Assembly (NCBI GenBank): GCA_051453625.1
Contig: JBOZIK010000001.1
Coordinates: forward strand, 183,236,830 to 183,300,829
From: Welwitschia mirabilis
Lineage: Eukaryota > Gnetophyta > Gnetopsida > Welwitschiales
Length of the DNA stretch: 64,000 bases
Reading direction: 5' to 3'
Positions 34,567-45,829 of the stretch are shown here, one piece after another. The translations under genes were made by a program, and so were the position numbers. Position 1 is the stretch's first letter, and the number at the start of each line of letters is the position of its first letter. Under the pieces are notes generated by a model. That model did not search any database and was not told where the DNA came from. It saw only the letters and a list, made by a program, of their open reading frames with translations.

Positions 34567-35775
34567 TTGGTCTTTAGCAAGTGTCATATGTCTCCATAAC
34601 AGAAGGACCTTTAAGAAAAGAAAAACAAAGAGAGGCAGTCTACTTCTACTTAGGAATGTCTGATAAAGCACTGGATAAGTTTACTAAGAAGTTTGAAAAG
34701 AAGCCTATCTGTTAAGAGAGGCTAGTAGATTTACGGAATCTCAGAGAACTTAGGGATGTGATAAGATTACTTAATGATCTAGATCTCTCCTATTTNNNNN
34801 NNNNNNNNNNNNNNNNNNNNNNNNNNNNNNNNNNNNNNNNNNNNNNNNNNNNNNNNNNNNNNNNNNNNNNNNNNNNNNNNNNNNNNNNNNNNNNNGATAA
34901 GATTACTTAATGATCTAGATCTCTCCTATTTTCTTGAGGTATATAGGTTTGTATACGTTTTCTTATTTGCATGTTTTATTGTAATGCTTCTTATGGTATA
35001 AATTCCTCCACCCTTTTGATGCTTTTTTTGGAGAAAAGAATAATATTTATCTAAGATCTGATAGCCTCCCTCATAAATCTCCCTAGAGGAGATTATGAGG
35101 AATTCTAGCCCTTAGGTAAATCCATGGAGGACAAGATGGAAGTCTCCAGGAAGCGCTGTGGAAAAATTCATTTGATGCAAAACTATCCTTTTCACCTCTC
35201 ATCTTATTCTCAAATATCATTTTCTTCATTTAGTTTTTACCTACAAGTTTTTACCTCTTGTTGTTCATCGTGATGAGATCTCAAATTATCATACTTATCT
35301 TCTGAATTTGGTGGGAACATGTCATTTTATTGATTCTCTTGCCATCATTCTTAAGAATATGGTTTCTCAATTGGAATACCACAAGACTTGGGATTTTCCT
35401 TACTCCATCCTGATTGCAAATATCTGTCATTACTTTAGGGTCTAAATGCACTAAAAACTTGATACCTTAACTCCCATGTCTTCTATTAGATGTGCTACTC
35501 TGTACCACATGCACATTTTTTCTAGCTCCAAGAAATCTTTTAAATCTCCTTCTTCAAAGTAGGCCTTTCCTAAAGAGACTCTATTATACCTAAAAAGGCT
35601 AGATTCGTGTATTTAGCACATAAAGAAGGCACTCACTGTAGCAGGCTATGAAGTTATAGATACTTCTAAGAAAGTCAGTACTTTTCAATTGAAGGTGGTA
35701 GAAGAAGAAGAAGAACATGACCCAGATTTTGAAGAATAATTTGAGGAAGAGAAAGAGGAAGAACTAGACTAGTCT
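34567..35775 (+). pseudogene. Copia A third ORF (decayed)
   Basis: This is the sense-strand counterpart of the minus-strand ORFs in B, C and D. An early segment matches the SDKALDKFTKKFEKKPIC region near 34650, followed by a MFYCNAS remnant near 34965, LPLVVHRDEISNYHTYLLNL near 35250, ILIANICHYF near 35410, and a Glu/Asp-rich tail to about 35770. The gap 34796-34895 is flanked by the same 36 bases on both sides. Stops are frequent. Position and order are the same in all four copies. Confidence 0.65.
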
Positions 35776-36203
35776 TCCCATGGTTATTGTTATTACTATT
35801 ATTGTTGTTATTGTTTTCCTTGCTATTATTTTCTTTTCTTTGTCATTTGTGTTAAAAGAAGGAGAAAAAGAGTTTATGAAAATTATTCTGTGTCAGAGGT
35901 TTTAGCATGATTGTCTACCAGTTGTACTACTTCGGTTGGGTTAATCGTAATGAATGTTTATATCACTTGTAATACTTACTAATGAATGACATATTTCCTA
36001 TAGACTATGCTTTAAAAACTTGTTTAATTTTTTATCTTTACAAAATCATTATGAATACTTATTCTAAATAAACATATTATTCTAGTCAATAATTTTTCAC
36101 ATTTTTATTATGGACATATTATGAGGGGGATATTTTGTAAAAAGTTTAACAATTTATTATATATAATCAAGCATAGTTTGCCATTAATGTTAAAAGAGAA
36201 GAT
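35776..36203 (+). other. Copia A spacer and polypurine tract
   Basis: AT-rich untranslated DNA ends in taaaagagaaga (36191-36202), a decayed form of AAAGGGGGAGA seen in B and C, just before the 3' LTR. Confidence 0.6.
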
Positions 36204-36726
36204 TATTAATTTATTTTTGCCAAGTTAATATCAAATAACATATCTAGTGTAGCAAAATATGTTGTAATTTTTACAGAAAGCAATGGTCCTTGTAGAATAG
36301 AACTAATCTAACATTTTAAACTAGCTTTTCTTAAATCTGATAAGTGACAGAACAAATAAGCAGTTGACTGAATCCAAAAGGGGTTAATCAAGCCTATACC
36401 AAAATTCATCTAATCAATTTGTCAAAGGATCAAGCAGATCCTAAAGGGTTAATAAACCTATACCAAAAATTATCAAATTAATTTATCAAGGGGTTGACTA
36501 AATTTCAAAGGGATCAACAAGACTTATGCTAAAAATGTTTTATATTAAGTTCAAAAAAGATCAACCAAATCAAAAAGGGTGTTAACTAGACCTGGACCAT
36601 ATACAGTTGACCAGATTATGGATGGGATCAACTAGAATAAGTGACATAAAGAACTCAGGTTAACTAAAAGAAAAGGGTGTCTACCAACTTTAGTGATAAT
36701 AGTCAATGGGGTAGACTAGATGCTTT
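36204..36726 (+). repeat. Copia A 3' LTR, left part
   Basis: It begins tattaatttatttttgcc (TGTTAAG decayed) and matches 1691-2107 and 28823-28930. It ends with gcttt (36722-36726), the target of copia C. Confidence 0.85.
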
Positions 36727-36727
36727 T

Positions 36728-37260
36728 CTCCCCCTTTAACATTGATAGTAAACTATACTTAGTTGAAAATATTAATTGGAAAAGATCCCCCTTAGATAAT
36801 GCCCATTAAATTTATAAAAAGAGTATTGAGCATTAATATCAAATTAAACATTTATTAAGGATTTCCAATAAGAGCAACCAATATAACAATTTTTTGTATA
36901 GCTTATGAGACATGTAACATCCATGATATATGTGTTAAAATTATAGTTTAAAAGATGCTTAATATTTATTAAAAGATGTAACACAATCATGGTTCATGAT
37001 AAATTTAGATGTGTATCAAATAAATAAGACAAAAGTAAAATCAAATGCATTGCTGTTACTTAATATTAAGCTACACAATAGAAAGGTATTTATTAAGAGC
37101 AATTATAACTTTGATAGAAACTGAAAATACAACTGAAAATGCCTGATACCATATGATAAAAGCTAAAAATACAACTAACTATTTCTCCCTCTTTTAACGT
37201 CAATGACACAGGAGAGAAAACTGAAGACAAATAAGTACAACAAGAAAACAAAGAAGACAA
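36728..37260 (-). other. Polypurine tract and spacer of copia C
   Basis: On the minus strand, AAAGGGGGAG at 36737-36728 is the polypurine tract, directly next to target duplication gcttt. The spacer is AT-rich and aligns with those of B and D, including the tandem pair at about 36913-37000. Confidence 0.7.
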
Positions 37261-37269
37261 GGTCTTAAT

Positions 37270-38315
37270 CAGATTCTTCTTTTTCTTCCTTCTTAGATTC
37301 TTCTTTAGAATCTTTTTCTTCTTCTTCTTCAGCTACCTTTTGCGCTGAGCTACTAGCTTTCTCAGAAGTGTTAGCTATCTCATATCTTACCGTGATCAGA
37401 GCTTCTCTCATGTGCCTGGTATGAGAATCTATCCTCTTCAGGTAAGAAAAAGTCTCTTTAGGAGAGGCTTACTTGTGAGAAGGATACTTAGAGGATTTCT
37501 TAGAACTAGAAAAAATATATATATGAGTCAAAGTCATACATCTAATGGATGATATAAGAGTGAGGATTTTTAACTTCGGGTACAACTAAACTCTATAATG
37601 GTAATAGATATTAGCAATCGAAAATAAATAGGGAAGAGCCTTAGTTTTATGATACTCCAATTAAGAGATTATATTTTTCAACATAATGGTAAGAGCATTA
37701 ATAGCATACGAGTTCCCACCAAATAAATCAAATAAGCTCTATAGTTTGAGGTCTCATTATGATAACCCACCAAAGGCAAGAAATTATAAGTAAAAACTAA
37801 ATGCAAGAAATAGTACTTTACAGTAAGATAGGAGGTGGAGAAGATGGTTTTTCACTTATAAGACTTATCATAGATTTCTCTTATTACCTCTGTCTTATCC
37901 TCTATAGAATAATGAAAGGGCTAAAATTCCTTATAATCTCATCTAGGGAGATTTGTAATGGCAACAATGAGATTTACAATAACCTTGATCTTTTTCCCTA
38001 AAACAAGGGTTGTTAGGATCCTAAAGTCAGTATCAAAAGAGGCATTACAATAGAACATCCTAATGAGGAAAGAATAAAATAGCCCCAAGACATTAAAAAA
38101 AAGGAAAGATTAATCTTATTTAAGAGCCTTATCATATCTCAGAGTTCTCTTAGCTCTCCAAAATTAATAGGCCTTTCTTAGCAAATGGGTTTCTTGTCAA
38201 ACTCCTCTAAAAATTTTTCAATGTCTTCATCAGATATTCCAGAGTAAAAATACCCTGGATCTTTGCCTGTTGACTCCTTTTGACGCCTTCTTGAAGGGTT
38301 CTCTATCATTAAAAA
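37270..38315 (-). pseudogene. Copia C third ORF (decayed)
   Basis: On the minus strand from about 38315 it reads MFLMIENPSRRRQKES, a DPGYFYSGISDEDIEKF segment, FLIRMFYCNASFD, then LPLVGYHNETSNYRAYLIYL near 37740, and an acidic Lys/Glu tail near 37290. Spacing agrees with D, and the start region is the best preserved of the copies. At least three frameshifts are needed to connect the blocks. As in D, the similarity to the plant transposon protein domain is an inference. Confidence 0.65.
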
Positions 38316-38655
38316 CATGTGGCAACTACTTGAAGATAAGAAAACTTGAAAGAGATAGCTAGATCTAAAGGAGACAGGTGATCAAAAGAGAATGGAAAGG
38401 GTTTGGACTTTATAAGAATTTATAAAAGAAGCTAATTGAGATAGATTTTATTTAAAAAAAAAGATCCACTGCCTTAACTTTTGCACTATAACCCTATAAG
38501 TCTAGTTGATCGAGTTATGATCTGGTTAACCCTTTGAGACTCGGGTTATAATACTTCAAGCCCAGGCGACTGGGTTTTCAAACTGGTCGACCAATCACAT
38601 CCGAGCGACCAAATCAAAGATCTGGTTCACTTCCTTACAATTAATCAGAGGATGG
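38316..38655 (-). other. Copia C inter-ORF spacer with GTCGAC motifs
   Basis: About 38490-38640 holds words such as gtctagttgatcgag and aactggtcgaccaatc. No reading frame is visible. Confidence 0.6.
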
Positions 38656-40170
38656 AGAGATAACCCCTAGTTCATTACGAAGTCTTAAAAAGTTATCAAA
38701 GTTTAGGGGTTTTGTAAAAATATCGGTAAGGTATCTATTAGTAATAACAAATTCTATTGAAATATTACCTTTTCCACTTGATCTCTAAAGAAATGATGTT
38801 TTAATTCAATGTGTTTAATTCTATAATGTTGAATAGGATTTTTTAAGAAATATCAATTATATTTGTGTTGCTATAAAAGATTAGAACCTTTTGAAAATTA
38901 TACCAAAATATTTTAGTATTTTCTTCATCCAAAAAGGATGGAAACAACAACTTCCCGCTATTATATACTTTACTTATACTATTAAAAGGGAGATAAAGTT
39001 TTTCTTTTTACTAGTACATCCTATTAAGTATGATCCTAAAAGAAAGCAATTACCATTTATGTTTTTCTTATCATCCTTACACCTAGCCTAATCTACATTG
39101 CTAAAGCCTGTAAGTTAAAAAGATGTTTTTATTGAATACCACAATGCATAATCACTTATGCCTTTTAAATATCTTATAATCCTTTAATAACTTGGAGGTT
39201 TAATTCTTTTGGTTGTATTTGATATCTAGCACACATGGTAATACTAAACATTATATCAGGTCTACTTATAGTTAGATACAATAAACTTTCTATTATAGTT
39301 CTAAAAAGTTTTTGATTTAGAGATTTTCCATGTTCATCAAGACTAACTTTACAAGAAGTATACATAGGTGTGTTAGTTTATTTTGCATTTTCTAGCCTAA
39401 ATCATTTGATCAAATCTTCTGCATATTTAGATTTATATATGAAAATTTTATTTTTTCTTTATTTGATTTAGAGGCAAAGAAATATTTTAATTTCACAAAG
39501 CATACTCATCTCAAAATGTGTTACTATAATGCTAGCAAAATCTTGTAATAAAACTTGTTTGAGGCACCAAAAATTATGTCATCTACATAAGTTTGAATAA
39601 TAATAAAATCCTTTTTCAAATTCTTGACAAACAATGTTTTATCTACTGTTCCATAAATATAACCATTTTCATTTAGAAATGTGGCTAATTTTTCATACCA
39701 AGCTTTTGGAGTTTGATTTAATCTATACAATGCCTTTTTAAGTCTATATACATAGTTCGATTTGTGAGGATCTATAAAACTTTAAGGTTGTTCCATATAA
39801 ACTTCTTCATTAAGGGTTTTATTTAAAAAGGCACTTTGCACATCCATTTGATAAACTTTAATGTTCTTAAATGTTGCATAAGATAAAAACATTCTAATGC
39901 TATCTAGCCTACCTACATGAGCAAAAGTGTCACCTACATCAATACTTTTAATTTGGTTGTAGCCTTGTGCCTCTAATATTACTTTGTTCTTAATTATACT
40001 ATTTTTCTCGTCACACTTATTTTTGAAAATCTATTTTATTCTAATAACATTTCTTTTCTTTGTTTTTTCAATAAGTTTCCACACATCATTCCTTTTGAAA
40101 TGTTGCAACTCATCTTTCATGGCCATCATCCATTCTTCATGAGATCCTACCTCCTCAAATTTTTTAGGTT
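38656..40170 (-). pseudogene. pol: Copia C reverse transcriptase and RNase H (decayed)
   Basis: The RT core is well preserved: an open stretch at 39730-39524 reads MYRLNQTPKAWYEKLATFL and continues to IIQTYVDDIIFG, with YVDD intact at 39589-39578. Next is a DGKSL/SRPDIMFS block (39365-39174), the standard post-catalytic copia segment. RNase H toward 38656 has many stops. The upstream start of RT includes MDVQSAFLNKTL near 39850. Confidence 0.8.
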
Positions 40171-40174
40171 CAAC

Positions 40175-41600
40175 TTAAGAGACATAACAAATATGAGCAC
40201 AAGAGTTTTTCAAAGTTTTTCTTATTCTAATCTTTGAGCTAACATCTCCAGTGATAGATCCTAAAGGGTGATCTTTTAGCTCTTTAAACTTTTTGATAGT
40301 GACTTCTTCAATTGGCTTTTCTTCCTTTTCAGTTGAGCTTTCTTTTATTGTGGGAGTGCTTGAAGATACATTTTGTTCATCATTCAAGGGAAGAGGTCTT
40401 GTGATAACACCATCTATTTACACATTTATAGACTCTTCTACTATTAAACTCATTTTGTTGAATACTTGATAGGCTCTACTTCTTGTTAAGTATCCCAAAA
40501 AAATTACTTCATCAACCTTTGACTTAAAATTACTTAAGTGTTCTCTATTTCTTAAAATGAAGCACTTACTTCCAAAGACTTTAAAATATGAATCGTTTGG
40601 TTTTCTTCCTTTCCAAAGCTCATAGGGAGTTCTATCCATTCCTGGTCTAAGGTAGATTCTGTTTATGATGTAACAAGTAGTGCTAACTGCTTCAGCCTAA
40701 AAAATTTTACGAACCTTCTTATTGTTTAACATTATTCTAGGCATTTCTTGAAGGACTCGATTTTTCCTCTTAACAATTCCATTTTGTTGAGGTGTTTTTG
40801 AATCTGAGAATTGGTGTTCAAGACTGTTTTCTACACAATACTTTTCAAACAAATGACTTTTAAATTCTCCTCTATGATTACTTCTAATTTTGTTAATGGT
40901 GTAGCCTTTATCGTTTTGGATTTTATCGCAAATTTCAACCCACTATTATACATTTTAGATTTGTTTCCAAGAAAACAAACCCATGTAAATCTGAATTAAT
41001 CATCAACCATTATTAGAAAATAATGTTTTCCTCCTAAACTTTTTGTTTGGATTAGATCCACCAAATCCATATGAATAAGCTCAAGAGGCATTGTTATGAA
41101 AACTAGATTTTTATTTTTGTGAGAGGTTCTAACTTGTTTCCCTTTTTGACATGCATCACAAAAACCATGTTTTTCTCCTAAGCATTAATGCCATAGTTCT
41201 TCTTGATTTACATGAGAAAAATAACATGCAAAAAAAATACTGATTAATATTATAAACATTATTTATTTTATTTGCCTTAAGAATAACATCATTCACTTTT
41301 TCATGTCTAACTTCGCATTTTGTACTATAAAAACTAACTTTGTGTCCTTTATCATAAATTTTATAGATACTAAGTAAATTATGCTTAAGGCCATTAAGAC
41401 ATAAAACCTTATTTATCTTAAGCATGTTACCTCCACTAATGCTTCCAATTCCTTTGATCTTTGCTCTTTTGTTGTCACTAAATATAACTTCTTCATCATC
41501 AAAGTCATCCATCTATTTGAATCTTAACTTGTCCATCATCATGTGTTAGGAGTAACCACTATTCAAGTATGAGTTAATTCTATTTGATACCTTGCAGGAT
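40175..41600 (-). pseudogene. pol: Copia C integrase and protease (decayed)
   Basis: Protease remnant: LNSGYS at about 41575, where the family has LDSGCS, so both the catalytic Asp and a Cys are changed. GLKHNLLSIYKIYDKGHK (41420-41350) follows, then DACQKGKQVRTSH near 41150. The integrase core has HMDLVDL with Asp intact near 41075 and LGGKHYFLIMVDD, then PYELWKGRKPNDSYFKVFGS near 40630-40560, and a Ser/Lys/Glu-rich linker to RT (40387-40175). Confidence 0.78.
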
Positions 41601-41699
41601 GTTTAAATCAAAAGACCTTTTAAATTATTAACTCTTACCCACTCAGTCCTTTTGGACTGATGTGGTACACCTCCTATTGGAACAAATTTAAAAGAAAAA

Positions 41700-43236
41700 C
41701 TACTAATAAAATCCTAAAAGAGCATTAATATTCTAGCATTGCAAATAACTTAGAATGACTAGACTTACCACAAAAATGACATGTAATTTTTGAAACAAAA
41801 CTATTTTGCCATGATAGCTAATTTGGTTGATTTTATTGTCTTTGAGGGATGAATCCAATACCTTTCTTATTGTGATCTAGTTTATGTATTCCAAGCATCT
41901 ATTCCAAATTAGTGAAACTATTTGAAAATTTACTTATAAAATGAGATAAGTTCTTTAACTCTTGAGAAAGTTTGAAGTTCTCAGTTTGGACCATTTTGTA
42001 CTTTATCTCCAACTCCTTCTTTTCCTTGGTTAGAGCCTTTACTATTTTGTTTAGATCATTGATATGTTTTGATAATTTTTTACACTCTAAATAAAGCTCT
42101 TAGCAAGTGTTTTCGAGCTCATTTTTATCTTTTTTAATAAGATCTAAATTATTAGGTTCAGATGAGTAAGGCATGTTCTTTAAGAGGGGAACAATTGCCA
42201 TGAATAAAAGTCTTTGATCTCCATATGACTCTTGGCTTGAGCTACTATCATCTTCTTGATCTACATTGTCCCATGTAGTAATGAAAGATGATTTTTTTAA
42301 CTTTCTCTGATCCCTTTTATTATTTGGACATTCATTTGCAACGTGTTCATAATCTTTGCAAGCCTAACATTGAATCTGCTTTTCTTTTTCTATATTTTTC
42401 TAAATTTGAAATGACCTCTTTTCCATCCTCTTCTTTGTTTATTTTTTTCTTTCTTCTGTGCAAAAACTTTTTAAATCTCCTTACTAGAAGGGCAGCTTCG
42501 TCATCATCAAGAACTTCATCTAATTTTTCTGATTCATCTTCTTCTTGCATACTTTTCAAAGTAATACTTTCCTTTTTTATCTATAGTAAATTTCAATTTA
42601 TAAGTTTGAAGATTACTTTGTAGTTCTTCAAATTTCATTCTATCGATGTTCTTGCTTTATTCAATGGCTATGACCTTTCACTCAAAACATTTTGGGAAAG
42701 ATCTTAATACTTTTTAAACCATCTTTACTTCTTCCATTTTTTCATCTAGACTTGCCATAGAATTTATAATGTTTGTCAGTTTAGCAAAGAACTCTTGAAG
42801 TGTCTCCTCCTTATCCATGTAAATGTCTTCAAACTTGGAAATGAGCTTTTGGAGTTTTTCCTTCTTAATAGTAGATGTCCCTTTGTGTGCTATTTCAAAA
42901 ATGTTCTAAGCTTCTTTTGCATGTTCATAGTTTACAATCCTTTTTAACTCATCTGTACATACTACACAAAAAATTGCACTAAGAGCATGGGCACCTAGGA
43001 TAGCTTTGGATTTATTAGTGGAATTCTATTGATCTTGAGTTTTGCTACTACTATGATGTTTTCATGGCATCGGTTTTAGCCAGAGTAGGCATAGTATAAT
43101 CATTGTAAATTACCTCTTCTATGTCTACATCTAGGGATCTATGTAATACTCTCATATGGACCTTCCAATAGGCATAGTTTATCCCATCAAACATGGGTGG
43201 ATGACTAGTAAAATATCTATTTGAAGGATTACTTAT
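41700..43236 (-). pseudogene. gag: Copia C gag (decayed)
   Basis: It aligns with A and D from ISNPSNRYFTSHPPMFDG onward. The position of the start codon (43236-43234) reads ATA, so initiation is lost. NYAYWK is intact. The knuckle region near 42370-42330 keeps all three Cys and the His in spacing but has a stop after the first Cys. A long Lys/Glu/Leu heptad-like stretch follows (about 42140-41880). Confidence 0.76.
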
Positions 43237-43285
43237 TTTTAGGGTTTAGAAGTCTAAACCTGTTAGGATCTAATAATGACTCTAC

Positions 43286-43302
43286 CTTGCTATAATACCA
43301 AA
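43286..43302 (-). other. Primer-binding site of copia C
   Basis: On the minus strand, TTTGGTATTATAGCAAG follows the LTR, a decayed iMet-type site. Confidence 0.7.
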
Positions 43303-44591
43303 TGAAGGATCTGGAATCCTAGAGGAAGGATGGATAGTATTTAAAAATTAAACAAGTATATTAATAAGCTATCTCCACTGAAAATGAAAACTAAGATATT
43401 TATGCTAATGAAAAACTAAAAATAATTTGAAAGTAAAGAACTGAAAGTATAAAAGTACCAATGAAGATGAATACATGATTTACAGTGGTTCAAGAAACCC
43501 TCTACTCCACTCTCGGCGATCATCTTCCATCCAAGCCTGATCTAGATCTTCATTAATCATTTTTTAGATATTTCAAGTTCATCTATAATGGTTATAATCG
43601 AACTTTTCTGAGGCTCAGTCTCAATCTTTAGAAAGAATGTGATGTGGTGACAATGGTGTGTCATAATGCACAAGTTCCACGAGATCTCTAGCTCAAGAAT
43701 GATATTGCTACACTGCTTGGGATGATAGTATAATCCATGAATGTATAGGAAAACCAATTGATCAAGTACAAATGATAACAATAACTATTTATTCTTATTT
43801 GATCAAATAGAGGATCTGTCAATGGGTTCTATCGTGATTAAAAAGTTCATAAAAAAAGTTACTGTATGATTTTGAATATTGACAAATATATAAGAGAAGA
43901 TTTTTAGGGTTTTATAAGTGAAGCTTCTCTAGTGGATAAAAATGGATGTCCTAATGGCTAGAAAAATCCCATTTCCGTCATAGCTGGTCAACCCCTTGAA
44001 ATGTCTAATTGACTCCATCTAGTGCCATCACTAAAGTTAGACGCCCCAATCTTCTTCTAATTGACCTGAGTTTCTTACAACTCCATATCTAGTCGATCCC
44101 TTAAGATTAGGTTAACCGTATATCTGGTCATCTGCATATGTATTCGATTGACTCCATGTCTAGGAAAATGCAAAACAATATTTATGGTTTAGGTCTAGTC
44201 GACCCCTAAAAAGTCTGGTTGACTTGTTGTTAATAAAGGATGGAAACATTTCACTCTAGATTTAATCGACCCCTTGCTGACGAAGGATGAAAACATTTCA
44301 CTCCTAGTCTAATTGACCCCTTTGGAATCTGGTTAATCCCTTGATGATCAGATGTAAAATATTTAATGCTGAGGTTCGATCGACTCCTCTATAATCAGTT
44401 TTTGACACTTCAAGGTTTAGGTTCAGTCAACCTCTTTGAGTGTATTAAACTTGTCAGGTTTAGGTGAGATTTGTAACAAAATGTTACAGCTTCTGATCTA
44501 TAAGGATTAATATTTTCCACATAAGATAAAACATGTTTTGCTAAATAGAAAATTTTAGTTTAACATTAGCTTGGCAAGTATTAACTCAATA
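43303..44591 (-). repeat. Copia C 5' LTR
   Basis: It is about 1.29 kb, from TGAAGGATC to ACTCAATA. The array of GGTCGACC-type words is at about 43980-44460. It is followed by gcttt (44592-44596). Confidence 0.86.
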
Positions 44592-44596
44592 GCTTT

Positions 44597-45274
44597 GAGG
44601 GGTTAATCGGTTGTGATAAAAATAAAACTTTTTAGCCTATCTTCTAGTTGTTGTCTTCTTGTTTTTTTATCCATTGAAGTAACAGATTCATTTGTAAACC
44701 CTAGATCTGTCTTTTATATAAGCCATATAAATCAAAATCTTCAAGGGGTTTTTTAAAAAGACCAAAAAGAAAAGACACTCTTTTGTACAATTGAGATCTT
44801 GGTCAAACAGACTACACTGTACATACTTGGACTTATGAATTTGCTTTTAGATAGTATATTTCTAACTTGGTTATACTTCATATCTGGTCGAGTCAGTGCA
44901 TTCTGGCATCCTATTACCAAAATCTTTGCTCTATAAAGGTTGAGACTTCGCATTGAAAAGTCCATTTGTAAAGGTTACAGGTTTACCTGAGAAACCTAGA
45001 AAGAAAGCAATAAAGATCTAGATCATCTTAGGGTTGAAGCTAACTACTAAGAATGGAGTAGGAGGTTTCCCGAACCACTATAAATCGTGTGTTTGGTGAC
45101 TTTTTTGGTATTTTCTATTTTTAGTTATTTTAATGTTTTTCATTTAATCTTATTTAACAATAGCTTAGTTCATTAGTTTGAATGCTCAAATATTTTTGGT
45201 GACCCTTGTAGAGGGTAATATTTAAATTTTAAATCCTATTCACCACACCCGCCTTTAGGATTATAGATCCTACA
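44597..45274 (+). repeat. Copia A 3' LTR, right part
   Basis: It continues 36204-36726 and matches 28931-29607, including the TATA-like box near 44715. It ends GATCCTACA at 45274 and is followed by gttat (45275-45279). Confidence 0.86.
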
Positions 45275-45279
45275 GTTAT

Positions 45280-45747
45280 GTTATGCTAAAAAGAATCTTG
45301 TATTACTGAAGTATATAATTTGAGAAAGTTGCATGATGTCTTTTTCTTGCTCTTCATATTGATATTACTTAGAGTTAATATTAAGATAGTGTATCAATTA
45401 TGAATAATTAATGCACATAATTTGGCTATGTTTTTTTGTTCTAGTTACTATATTTCCCCATATCTTGTAAATTATTGTTTATAAGTAGAGTAACTATCGG
45501 AATACCTTTTTACCAAGAATAGTCATCCTTGATAAAGTATGTGTCCTGATGAAATAAGAAAATTCTTTATTTGAGTCAAAAGTGGAAAGAGAAGTACACT
45601 CCATATAAAAATTATTAATGATTAAAGTCCATTGTATATGTAATAATTTATTTGTATATTTTCCTAATATCTTATTTTCTTTTTAAGTATTTTGTTAAAA
45701 CTAGTTAACTTTTTTATAGAATTTTTAGTTAAATTATAGGCTTGTTA
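45280..45747 (+). repeat. G2 5' LTR, right part
   Basis: It matches 57708-58189 along its whole length and ends near gcttgtta at 45747, against gcttgtca in the 3' copy. Confidence 0.85.
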
Positions 45748-45749
45748 TT

Positions 45750-45765
45750 TTGGCACTAGAAGGAG
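45750..45765 (+). other. Candidate primer-binding site of G2
   Basis: ttggcactagaaggag directly follows the LTR with a two-base gap. It has the TGGC start common to plant gypsy primer sites; the tRNA is not identified. Confidence 0.5.
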
Positions 45766-45829
45766 AATACTTTTAGACTTTTGTCTAAAATAATCAAGGC
45801 CTTTTTAATAAAAGACAGCCAAGAATGAT

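Larger units (their letters stand above)
36727..44591 (-). mobile_element. Ty1/copia LTR retrotransposon C, lacking its 3' LTR
   Basis: Target duplications gcttt lie at 36722-36726 and 44592-44596. The 5' LTR is complete at 43303-44591. At the other end the target duplication touches the polypurine tract (36728-36737), with no 3' LTR between them. The internal region has gag, protease, integrase, RT, RNase H and the third ORF in the same order as A and D. The gag start codon is ATA rather than ATG. The YVDD box is intact. Confidence 0.82.
1691..45274 (+). mobile_element. Ty1/copia LTR retrotransposon A, split by two nested insertions
   Basis: A begins TGTTAAG at 1691 and ends CCTACA at 45274, flanked by gttat at 1686-1690 and 45275-45279. 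Its 5' LTR is 1691-2107 plus 28823-29607, its internal region 29608-36203, and its 3' LTR 36204-36726 plus 44597-45274, so each LTR is about 1.2 kb. The order gag, protease, integrase, RT, RNase H is that of copia. A third ORF lies between pol and the polypurine tract. The uninterrupted empty site is visible in the G2 3' LTR around 57700-57712. The gag start codon and the YVDD box survive, but stops and frameshifts are frequent. Confidence 0.88.

Noticed and set aside
42288-42623. Plus-strand ORF of 111 codons rich in Ser and Phe
   Set aside because: It is the mirror of the acidic/basic gag region of copia C on the minus strand; the family alignment supports only the minus strand.
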